Positions 53,901 to 64,000 of a DNA stretch of 64,000 bases are shown here, piece by piece. This stretch comes from Bathymodiolus brooksi (lineage: Eukaryota; Mollusca; Bivalvia; Mytilida; Modiolidae), in NCBI GenBank assembly GCA_963680875.1, contig OY804583.1, positions 34,399,331-34,463,330 of the forward strand, in the 5' to 3' direction. The position numbers and the translations under genes were made by a program. A model generated the notes under the pieces. The model searched no databases and was not told where the DNA came from. It saw nothing but the letters and a program-made list of their open reading frames with translations. Position 1 is the stretch's first letter. Each line of letters opens with the position of its first letter.

Positions 53901-56541
53901 TGTGTCAGGTATAATGTAGAACATGGTGACCAGTTTTATTGGTGTTTAACGACACTTTCAACAATGTGTCAGGTATAACATAGAACATGGTGACCAGTTT
54001 TATTGGTGTTTAACGACACTTTCAACAACGTGTCAGGTATAACGTAGAACATGGTGACCAGTTTTATTGGTGTTTATTAACACTTTCAACAATGTGTCAG
54101 GTATAACGTATTACATGGTGACCAGTTTTATTGGTGTTTAACGACACTCAACAATATGTCAGGTATAATGTAGAACATGGTGACCAGTTTTATTGGTGTT
54201 TAACGCCACTTTCAACAATGTTAGTTATAGTGTAGAACATGGTGACCAGTTTTATTGGTGTTTAACGACACTTTCAACAATGTGTCAGGTATAACGTAGA
54301 ACATGGTGACCCGTTTAATTGGTGTTTATCGACACTTTCAACAATGTGTCAGGTATAACGTAGAACATGGTGACCAGTTTTATTGGTGTTTAACGACACT
54401 TTCAACAATGTGTCAGGTTTAACGTATGACATGGTGACCAGTTTTATTGGTGTTTAACGCCACTTTCAACAATGTTAGTTATAGCGTAGAACATGGTGAC
54501 CAGTTTTATTGGTGTTTAATGCCACTTTCAACAATGTGTCAGGTATAACGTAGAACATGGTGACCAGTTTTATTGGTGTTTAACGACACTTTCAACAATG
54601 TGTCAGGTATAACATAGAACATGGTGACCAGTTTTATTGGTGTTTAACGACACTTTCAACAATGTGTCAGGTATAACGTAGAACATGGTGACCAGTTTTA
54701 TTGGTGTTTAACGCCACTTTCAACAATGTTAGTTATAGTATAGAACATGGTGACCAGTTTTATTGGTGTTTAACGACACTTTCAACAATATGTCAGGTAT
54801 AACGTAGAACATGGTGACCAGTTTTATTGGTGTTTAACGCCACTTTCAACAATGTTAGTTATAGTGTAGAACATGGTGACCAGTTTTATTGGTGTTTAAC
54901 GACACTTTCATCAATGTGTCAGTTATAACGTAGAATATGGTGAACAGTTTTATTGGTGTTTAACGACACTGTCAACAATGTGTCAGGTATAGCGTATAAC
55001 ATGCTGGCCAGTTTTATTGGTGTTTAACGACACTTTCAACAATATGTCAGGTATAACGTAGAACATGGTGACCAGTTTTATTGGTGCTTAACGCCACTTT
55101 CAACAATGTGTCAGGTATAACGTAGAACATGGTGACCTGTTTTATTGGTGCTTAACGACACTTTCAACAATGTGTCAGGTATAATGTAGAACATGGTGAC
55201 CAGTTTTATTGGTGTTTAACGACACTTTCAACAATGTGTCAGGTATAACGTAGAACATGGTGACCAGTTTTATTGGTGTTTTTACGCCACTTTCAACAAT
55301 GTAGTTATAGTGTAGAACATGGTGACCAGTTTTATTGGTGTTTAACGACACTTTCAACAATGTGTCAGTTATAACGTAGAACATGGTGAACAGTTTTATT
55401 GGTGTTTAACGACACTTTCAACAATGTGTCAGGTATAATGTAGAACATGGTGACCAGTTTTATTGGTGTTTAACGACACTTTCAACAATGTGTCAGGTAT
55501 AACATAGAACATGGTGACCAGTTTTATTGGTGTTTAACGACACTTTCAACAACGTGTCAGGTATAACGTAGAACATGGTGACAAGTTTTATTGGTGTTTA
55601 TTAACATTTTCAACAATGTGTCAGGTATAACGTATTACATGGTGACCAGTTTTATTGGTGTTTAATGACACTCAACAATATGTCAGGTATAATGTAGAAC
55701 ATGGTGACCAGTTTTATTGGTGTTTAACGCCACTTTCAACAATGTTAGTTATAGTGTAGAACATGGTGACCAGTTTTATTGGTGTTTAACGACACTGTCA
55801 ACAATGTGTCAGGTATAGCGTATAACATGCTGGCCAGTTTTATTGGTGTTTAACGACACTTTCAACAATATGTCAGGTATAACGTAGAACATGGTGACCA
55901 GTTTTATTGTTGCTTAACGACACTTTCAACAATGTGTCAGGTATAACGTAGAACATGGTGACCAGTTTTATTGGTGTTTAACGACACTTTCAACAATGTG
56001 TCAGGTATAACGTAGAACATGGTGATCAGTTTTATTGGTGTTTAACGCCACTTTCAACAATGTTAGTTATAGTGTAGAACATGGTGACCAGTTTTATTGG
56101 TGTTTAACGACACCTTCAACAATATGTCAGGTATAACGTAGAACATGGTGACCAGTTTTATTGGTGTTTAACGCCACTTTCAACAATGTTAGTTATAGTG
56201 TAGAACATGGTGACCAGTTTTATTGGTGTTTAACGACACTTTCAACAATGTGTCAGTTATAACGTAGAACATGGTGAACAGTTTTATTGGTGTTTAACGA
56301 CACTGTCAACAATGTTTCAGGTATAGCGTATAACATGCTGGCCAGTTTTATTGGTGTTTAACGACACTTTCAACAATATGTCAGGTATAACGTAGAACAT
56401 GGTGACCAGTTTTATTGGTGCTTAGCGCCACTTTCAACAATGTGTCAGGTATAACGTAGAACATGGTGACCTGTTTTATTGGTGCTTAACGACACTTTCA
56501 ACAATGTGTCAGGTATAATGTAGAACATGGTGACCACTTTT
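45362..56541 (+). repeat. Nearly identical 5,590-bp tandem duplication
   Basis: Unit 45,362-50,951 is repeated at 50,952-56,541. TATCGACACT at 45,371/50,961, AACCACACTTTC near 45,427/51,017 and the cassettes at 46,727/52,317, 48,061/53,651 and 49,585/55,175 give exactly 5,590. The left part of the first unit overlaps the second unit of the 5,526-bp duplication, so the events are nested. Differences seen are AACCACACT near 48,803 against AACGACACT near 54,393, GGTGATCAG near 49,098 against GGTGACCAG near 54,688, and GAAAATGG near 53,220. Inside each unit a 2,858-bp sub-period is visible (46,727 to 49,585; 52,317 to 55,175). Confidence 0.88.
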
Positions 56542-57090
56542 ATTGGTGTTTATCGACACTTTCAACAATGTGTCAGGTATAACGTAGAACATGGTGAACA
56601 GTTTTATTGGTGTTTTTACGCTACTTTCAACAATGTAGTTATAGTGTAGAACATGGTGACCAGTTTTATTGGTGTTTAACGACACTTTCAACAATGTGTC
56701 AGTTATAATGTAGAACATGGTGAACAGTTTTATTGGTGTTTAACGACACTTTCAACAATGTGTCAGGTATAATGTAGAACATGGTGACCAGTTTTATTGG
56801 TGTTTAACGACACTTTCAACAATGTGTCAGGTATAACATAGAACATGGTGACCAGTTTTATTGGTGTTTAACGACACTTTCAACAACGTGTCAGGTATAA
56901 CGTAGAACATGGTGACCAGTTTTATTGGTGTTTATTAACACTTTCAACAATGTGTCAGGTATAACGTATTACATGGTGACCAGTTTTATTGGTGTTTAAC
57001 GACACTCAACAATATGTCAGGTATAATGTAGAACATGGTGACCAGTTTTATTGGTGTTTAACGCCACTTTCAACAATGTTAGTTATAGTG
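55142..57090 (+). repeat. Source-like copy of the 4,510-bp-shifted block
   Basis: This segment contains the cassette at 55,175 and, 1,334 bp on, the cassette at 56,509. Its string of units is found again at 59,652-61,600, 4,510 bp to the right. It contains the unusual unit pair GGTGACCACTTTTATTGG and GTTTTTACGCTACTTTC near 56,530-56,630. Downstream of 57,090 the two copies diverge (TTAACGACAC here, TTAATGCCAC there). Confidence 0.78.
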
Positions 57091-58258
57091 TAGAACATGG
57101 TGACCAGTTTTATTGGTGTTTAACGACACTTTCAACAATGTGTCAGGTATAACGTAGAACATGGTGACCCGTTTAATTGGTGTTTATCGACACTTTCAAC
57201 AATGTGTCAGGTATAACGTAGAACATGGTGACCAGTTTTATTGGTGTTTAACCACACTTTCAACAATGTGTCAGGTTTAACGTATGACATGGTGACCAGT
57301 TTTATTGGTGTTTAACGCCACTTTCAACAATGTTAGTTATAGCGTAGAACATGGTGACCAATTTTATTGGTGTTTAATGCCACTTTCAACAATGTGTCAG
57401 GTATAACGTAGAACATGGTGACCAGTTTTATTGGTGTTTAACGACACTTTCAACAATGTGTCAGGTATAACATAGAACATGGTGACCAGTTTTATTGGTG
57501 CTTAACGACACTTTCAACAATGTGTCAGGTATAACGTAGAACATGGTGACCAGTTTTATTGGTGTTTAACGCCACTTTCAACAATGCTAGTTATAGTGTA
57601 GAACATGGTGACCAGTTTTATTGGTGTTTAACGACACTGTCAACAATGTGTCAGGTATAGCGTATAACATGCTGGCCAGTTTTATTGGTGTTTAACGACA
57701 CTTTCAACAATATGTCAGGTATAACGTAGAACATGGTGACCAGTTTTATTGTTGCTTAACGACACTTTCAACAATGTGTCAGGTATAACGTAGAACATGG
57801 TGACCTGTTTTATTGGTGTTTAACGACACTTTCAACAATGTGTCAGGTATAACGTAGAACATGGTGATCAGTTTTATTGGTGTTTAACGCCACTTTCAAC
57901 AATGTTAGTTATAGTATAGAACATGGTGACCAGTTTTATTGGTGTTTAACGACACTTTCAACAATATGTCAGGTATAACGTAGAACATGGTGACCAGTTT
58001 TATTGGTGTTTAACGCCACTTTCAACAATGTTAGTTATAGTGTAGAACATGGTGACCAGTTTTATTGGTGTTTAACGACACTTTCAACAATGTGTCAGTT
58101 ATAACGTAGAATATGGTGAACAGTTTTATTGGTGTTTAACGACACTGTCAACAATGTGTCAGGTATAGCGTATAACATGCTGGCCAGTTTTATTGGTGTT
58201 TAACGACACTTTCAACAATATGTCAGGTATAACGTAGAACATGGTGACCAGTTTTATT

Positions 58259-59022
58259 GGTGCTTAACGCCACTTTCAACAATGTGTCAGGTATAACGTA
58301 GAACATGGTGACCTGTTTTATTGGTGCTTAACGACACTTTCAACAATGTGTCAGGTATAATGTAGAACATGGTGACCAGTTTTATTGGTGTTTAACGACA
58401 CTTTCAACAATGTGTCAGGTATAACGTAGAACATGGTGACCAGTTTTATTGGTGTTTTTACGCCACTTTCAACAATGTAGTTATAGTGTAGAACATGGTG
58501 ACCAGTTTTATTGGTGTTTAACGACACTTTCAACAATGTGTCAGTTATAACGTAGAACATGGTGAACAGTTTTATTGGTGTTTAACGACACTTTCAACAA
58601 TGTGTCAGGTATAATGTAGAACATGGTGACCAGTTTTATTGGTGCTTAACGCCACTTTCAACAATGTGTCAGGTATAGCGTAGAACATGGTGACCTGTTT
58701 TATTGGTGCTTAACGACACTTTCAACAATGTGTCAGGTATAATGTAGAACATGGTGACCAGTTTTATTGGTGTTTAACGACACTTTCAACAATGTGTCAG
58801 GTATAACGTAGAACATGGTGACCAGTTTTATTGGTGTTTTTACGCCACTTTCAACAATGTAGTTATAGTGTAGAACATGGTGACCAGTTTTATTGGTGTT
58901 TAACGACACTTTCAACAATGTGTCAGTTATAACGTAGAACATGGTGAACAGTTTTATTGGTGTTTAACGACACTTTCAACAATGTGTCAGGTATAATGTA
59001 GAACATGGTGACCAGTTTTATT
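58259..59022 (+). repeat. 382-bp (six-monomer) tandem duplication
   Basis: Units 58,259-58,640 and 58,641-59,022 both begin with GCTTAACGCC. Each continues with CCTGTTTTATTGGTGC, ATAATG, ATAACG, GTTTTTACG, the 61-bp unit and the GTCAGTTATAACG unit. The length fits six monomers. The second copy has GGTATAGCGTAG near 58,673 where the first has GGTATAACGTAG. The string occurs only once in the related positions near 52,230 and 55,090, so the duplication is local. Confidence 0.85.
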
Positions 59023-59651
59023 GGTGTTTAACGACACTTTCAACAATGTGTCAGGTATAACATAGAACATGGTGACCAGTTTTATTGGTGTTTAACGACA
59101 CTTTCAACAACGTGTCAGGTATAACGTAGAACATGGTGACAAGTTTTATTTGTGTTTATTAACATTTTCAACAATGTGTCAGGTATAACGTATTACATGG
59201 TGACCAGTTTTATTGGTGTTTAACGACACTCAACAATATGTCAGGTATAATGTAGAACATGGTGACCAGTTTTATTGGTGTTTAACGCCACTTTCAACAA
59301 TGTTAGTTATAGTGTAGAACATGGTGACCAGTTTTATTGGTGTTTAACGACACTTTCAACAATGTGTCAGGTATAATGTAGAACATGGTGACCTGTTTTA
59401 TTGGTGTTTAACGCCACTTTCAACAATGTTAGTTATAGTGTAGAACATGGTGACCAGTTTTATTGGTGTTTAATGCCACTTTCAACAATGTGTCAGGTAT
59501 AACTTAGAACATGGTGACCAGTTTTATTGATGTTTAACAACACTTTCAACAATGTGTCAGGTATAACGTAGAACATGGTGACCCGTTTAATTGGTGTTTA
59601 TCGACACTTTCAACAATGTGTCAGGTATAACGTAGAACATGGTGACCAGTT

Positions 59652-61600
59652 TTATTGGTGCTTAACGACACTTTCAACAATGTGTCAGGTATAATGTAGA
59701 ACATGGTGACCAGTTTTATTGGTGTTTAACGACACTTTCAACAATGTGTCAGGTATAACGTAGAACATGGTGACCAGTTTTATTGGTGTTTTTACGCCAC
59801 TTTCAACAATGTAGTTATAGTGTAGAACATGGTGACCAGTTTTATTGGTGTTTAACGACACTTTCAACAATGTGTCAGTTATAACGTAGAACATGGTGAA
59901 CAGTTTTATTGGTGTTTAACGACACTTTCAACAATGTGTCAGGTATAATGTAGAACATGGTGACCAGTTTTATTGGTGTTTAACGACACTTTCAACAATG
60001 TGTCAGGTATAACATAGAACATGGTGACCAGTTTTATTGGTGTTTAACGACACTTTCAACAACGTGTCAGGTATAACGTAGAACATGGTGACAAGTTTTA
60101 TTGGTGTTTATTAACATTTTCAACAATGTGTCAGGTATAACGTATTACATGGTGACCAGTTTTATTGGTGTTTAATGACACTCAACAATATGTCAGGTAT
60201 AATGTAGAACATGGTGACCAGTTTTATTGGTGTTTAACGCCACTTTCAACAATGTTAGTTATAGTGTAGAACATGGTGACCAGTTTTATTGGTGTTTAAC
60301 GACACTGTCAACAATGTGTCAGGTATAGCGTATAACATGCTGGCCAGTTTTATTGGTGTTTAGCGACACTTTCAACAATATGTCAGGTATAACGTAGAAC
60401 ATGGTGACCAGTTTTATTGTTGCTTAACGACACTTTCAACAATGTGTCAGGTATAACGTAGAACATGGTGACCAGTTTTATTGGTGTTTAACGACACTTT
60501 CAACAATGTGTCAGGTATAACGTAGAACATGGTGATCAGTTTTATTGGTGTTTAACGCCACTTTCAACAATGTTAGTTATAGTGTAGAACATGGTGACCA
60601 GTTTTATTGGTGTTTAACGACACTTTCAACAATATGTCAGGTATAACGTAGAACATGGTGACCAGTTTTATTGGTGTTTAACGCCACTTTCAACAATGTT
60701 AGTTATAGTGTAGAACATGGTGACCAGTTTTATTGGTGTTTAACGACACTTTCAACAATGTGTCAGTTATAACGTAGAACATGGTGAACAGTTTTATTGG
60801 TGTTTAACGACACTGTCAACAATGTTTCAGGTATAGCGTATAACATGCTGGCCAGTTTTATTGGTGTTTAACGACACTTTCAACAATATGTCAGGTATAA
60901 CGTAGAACATGGTGACCAGTTTTATTGGTGCTTAACGCCACTTTCAACAATGTGTCAGGTATAACGTAGAACATGGTGACCTGTTTTATTGGTGCTTAAC
61001 GACACTTTCAACAATGTGTCAGGTATAATGTAGAACATGGTGACCACTTTTATTGGTGTTTATCGACACTTTCAACAATGTGTCAGGTATAACGTAGAAC
61101 ATGGTGAACAGTTTTATTGGTGTTTTTACGCTACTTTCAACAATGTAGTTATAGTGTAGAACATGGTGACCAGTTTTATTGGTGTTTAACGACACTTTCA
61201 ACAATGTGTCAGTTATAATGTAGAACATGGTGAACAGTTTTATTGGTGTTTAACGACACTTTCAACAATGTGTCAGGTATAATGTAGAACATGGTGACCA
61301 GTTTTATTGGTGTTTAACGACACTTTCAACAATGTGTCAGGTATAACATAGAACATGGTGACCAGTTTTATTGGTGTTTAACGACACTTTCAACAACGTG
61401 TCAGGTATAACGTAGAACATGGTGACCAGTTTTATTGGTGTTTATTAACACTTTCAACAATGTGTCAGGTATAACGTATTACATGGTGACCAGTTTTATT
61501 GGTGTTTAACGACACTCAACAATATGTCAGGTATAATGTAGAACATGGTGACCAGTTTTATTGGTGTTTAACGCCACTTTCAACAATGTTAGTTATAGCG
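59652..61600 (+). repeat. Copy of 55,142-57,090, shifted by 4,510 bp
   Basis: The cassettes at 59,685 and 61,019 match those at 55,175 and 56,509, both shifted by 4,510 bp and both 1,334 bp apart. Private changes include TTTAGCGACAC near 60,361 and GCTTAACGCC near 60,930 where the source has GCTTAGCGCC. After 61,600 the order changes and a short-range mosaic begins. Confidence 0.8.
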
Positions 61601-63150
61601 TAGAACATGGTGACCAGTTTTATTGGTGTTTAATGCCACTTTCAACAATGTGTCAGGTATAACGTAGAACATGGTGACCAGTTTTATTGGTGTTTAACGA
61701 CACTTTCAACAATATGTCAGGTATAACGTAGAACATGGTGACCAGTTTTATTGGTGTTTAACGCCACTTTCAACAATGTTAGTTATAGTGTAGAATATGG
61801 TTACCAGTTTTATTGGTGTTTAACGACACTTTCAACAATGTGTCAGTTATAACGTAGAACATGGTGAACAGTTTTATTGGTGTTTAACGCCACTTTCAAC
61901 AATGTTAGTTATAGTATAGAACATGGTGACCAGTTTTATTGGTGTTTAACGACACTTTCAACAATGTGTCAGGTATAACGTAGAACATGGTGATCAGTTT
62001 TATTGGTGTTTAACGCCACTTTCAACAATGTTAGTTATAGCGTAGAACATGGTGACCAGTTTTATTGGTGTTTAATGCCACTTTCAACAATGTGTCAGGT
62101 ATAACATAGAACATGGTGACCAGTTTTATTGGTGCTTAACGACACTTTCAACAATGTGTCAGGTATAACGTAGAACATGGTGACCAGTTTTATTGGTGTT
62201 TAACGCCACTTTCAACAATGCTAGTTATAGTGTAGAACATGGTGACCAGTTTTATTGGTGTTTAACGACACTGTCAACAATGTGTCAGGTATAACATAGA
62301 ACATGGTGACCAGTTTTATTGGTGCTTAACGACACTTTCAACAATGTGTCAGGTATAACGTAGAACATGGTGACCAGTTTTATTGGTGTTTAACGTCACT
62401 TTCAACAATGCTAGTTATAGTGTAGAACATGGTGACCAGTTTTATTGGTGTTTAACGACACTGTCAACAATGTGTCAGGTATAGCGTATAACATGCTGGC
62501 CAGTTTTATTGGTGTTTAACGACACTTTCAACAATATGTCAGGTATAACGTAGAACATGGTGACCAGTTTTATTGTTGCTTAACGACACTTTCAACAATG
62601 TGTCAGGTATAACGTAGAACATGGTGACCTGTTTTATTGGTGTTTAACGACACTTTCAACAATGTGTCAGGTATAACGTAGAACATGGTGATCAGTTTTA
62701 TTGGTGTTTAACGCCACTTTCAACAATGTTAGTTATAGTATAGAACATGGTGACCAGTTTTATTGGTGTTTAACGACACTTTCAACAATATGTCAGGTAT
62801 AACATAGAACATGGTGACCAGTTTTATTGGTGCTTAACGCCACTTTCAACAATGTGTCAGGTATAACGTAGAACATGGTGATCAGTTTTATTGGTGTTTA
62901 ACGCCACTTTCAACAATGTTAGTTATAGTATAGAACATGGTGACCAGTTTTATTGGTGTTTAACGACACTTTCAACAATGTGTCAGGTATAACGTAGAAC
63001 ATGGTGATCAGTTTTATTGGTGTTTAACGCCACTTTCAACAATGTTAGTTATAGTATAGAACATGGTGACCAGTTTTATTGGTGTTTAACGACACTTTCA
63101 ACAATGTGTCAGGTATAACGTAGAACATGGTGACCAGTTTTATTGGTGTT
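61600..63150 (+). repeat. Short-range mosaic of rearranged monomers
   Basis: The long strings seen elsewhere are broken here into small pieces. A block of about 190 bp is duplicated (62,091-62,280 and 62,281-62,470), with ATAACATAG and GCTTAACG recurring 190 bp apart. A GATCAG unit followed by a B unit with TAGTATAG recurs near 62,690, 62,880 and 63,006; the last two are 126 bp apart, one 64-bp plus one 62-bp unit. Unique point changes such as GAATATGGTTACC near 61,795 also occur. Confidence 0.75.
62268..62331 (+). repeat. Chimeric monomer: G-type head, ATAACATAG tail
   Basis: The unit starts ACACTGTCAAC like a G type and then continues GGTATAACATAGAACATGG like an A-type variant, lacking GCTGGCCAG. 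It is the join of the 190-bp duplication around it. The exchange took place inside the shared CAATGTGTCAGGTATA segment. Confidence 0.83.
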
Positions 63151-64000
63151 TAACGACACTTTCAACAATATGTCAGGTATAACGTAGAACATGGTGACCA
63201 GTTTTATTGGTGTTTAACGCCACTTTCAACAATGTTAGTTATAGTGTAGAACATGGTGACCAGTTTTATTGGTGTTTAACGACACTTTCAACAATGTGTC
63301 AGTTATAACGTAGAACATGGTGAACAGTTTTATTGGTGTTTAACGACACTGTCAACAATGTTTCAGGTATAGCGTATAACATGCTGGCCAGTTTTATTGG
63401 TGTTTAACGACACTTTCAACAATATGTCAGGTATAACGTAGAACATGGTGACCAGTTTTATTGGTGCTTAACGCCACTTTCAACAATGTGTCAGGTATAA
63501 CGTAGAACATGGTGACCTGTTTTATTGGTGCTTAACGACACTTTCAACAATGTGTCAGGTATAATGTAGAACATGGTGACCACTTTTATTGGTGTTTATC
63601 GACACTTTCAACAATGTGTCAGGTATAACGTAGAACATGGTGAACAGTTTTATTGGTGTTTTTACGCTACTTTCAACAATGTAGTTATAGTGTAGAACAT
63701 GGTGACCAGTTTTATTGGTGTTTAACGACACTTTCAACAATGTGTCAGGTATAATGTAGAACATGGTGACCAGTTTTATTGGTGTTTAACACCACTTTCA
63801 ACAATGTTAGTTATAGTGTAGAACATGGTGACCAGTTTTATTGGTGTTTAACGACACTTTCAACAATGTGTCAGGTATAACATAGAACATGGTGACCAGT
63901 TTTATTGGTGTTTAACGACACTTTCAACAACGTGTCAGGTATAACGTAGAACATGGTGACCAGTTTTATTGGTGTTTATTAACACTTTCAACAATGTGTC
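63150..64000 (+). repeat. Right-edge copy of 60,610-61,460, cut by the window end
   Basis: ATGTTTCAGG at about 63,357 and 60,821 and the cassettes at 63,555 and 61,019 are 2,536 bp apart, so this is a further copy of the same string. It lacks the GTCAGTTATAATG unit near 61,205 and has a B unit starting ACCACTTTC near 63,790 instead. The window ends inside a TTATTAACACTTTC unit. Confidence 0.78.

Larger units (their letters stand above)
1..64000 (+). repeat. Continuous tandem satellite array, ~64-bp monomer
   Basis: The same ~64-bp unit repeats head to tail from the first to the last base, always in one orientation. Landmarks recur in nearly every monomer: ACTTTCAACAATG, GAACATGGTGACCAG and TTTTATTGGTGTTTAACG. 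The commonest unit has 19 A, 21 T, 14 G and 10 C. Unit lengths are mostly 64 bp (A, G and P types), 62 bp (B and D types) or 61 bp (a B derivative), giving roughly 1,000 units. No stretch longer than one monomer lacks the motif, so there is no intergenic sequence and no inserted mobile element. No gene, tRNA or rRNA was recognised on either strand. Both ends of the window are inside monomers. The arrangement is typical of eukaryotic satellite DNA; whether it is centromeric, pericentromeric or elsewhere cannot be told from this sequence. Confidence 0.98.

Noticed and set aside
1..64000. CRISPR-like array of short direct repeats
   Set aside because: There are no unique spacers: the whole 64-bp period is conserved, units are joined directly, and no cas genes are present.
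1..64000. Telomeric or simple-sequence repeat, tRNA or rRNA genes
   Set aside because: No TTAGGG-type or microsatellite tract was found, and no cloverleaf or rRNA-like segment; every part matches the 64-bp monomer.

Overview
The whole 64 kb window is one uninterrupted head-to-tail satellite DNA array. Its monomer is about 64 bp, AT-rich (about 37.5% GC for the commonest form) and always in the same orientation. I count roughly a thousand monomers (64,000 divided by about 63.5). No unique sequence, protein-coding gene, RNA gene, transposon insertion or inverted segment was found on either strand, and both window ends cut through monomers, so the array continues beyond the window. This fits heterochromatic or otherwise satellite-rich eukaryotic DNA. 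Short motifs in the 62-bp monomer (a TTGGTG followed by TTTAACGCCACTTT, and later CCAGTTTTATTGG) resemble, from memory, a dispersed repeat common in bivalve and gastropod genomes. A mollusc is therefore my best guess, but it is an inference.

The monomers fall into recognisable lineages: a 64-bp A type, a 62-bp B type (with a 61-bp derivative), a G type that carries a linked set of substitutions and a CTGGCCAG palindrome, a D type with a 2-bp deletion (62 bp), and a P type with an altered 3' part. They are arranged in higher-order repeats (HORs), long ordered strings of variants that are themselves duplicated in tandem.

Layout: 1-4,700 has short HOR duplications (320, 890 and about 2,541 bp). 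5,141-17,170 is a 6.64-kb block and its colinear copy, joined at the only out-of-register junction I found (11,748-11,785). 13,540-31,320 has overlapping tandem duplications with periods of 3,681, 3,237 and 3,112 bp. 30,960-56,541 is built of very similar 5,971, 5,526 and 5,590-bp duplications. 56,500-64,000 is a mosaic of shorter copies (4,510, 2,536, 382, 190 and 126 bp shifts).

Wherever offsets between copies change, they change by whole monomers. Several monomers are visible chimeras of two types, which indicates unequal exchange in monomer register. The commonest point variants in the A type are TpG or CpA at its two CpG positions, the pattern left by methyl-CpG deamination. The minus strand carries AATAAA in nearly every monomer. 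The recurring antisense 69-codon open frames are by-products of one monomer combination and are not annotated as genes. I found no gene system; the interest lies in how the array evolves.
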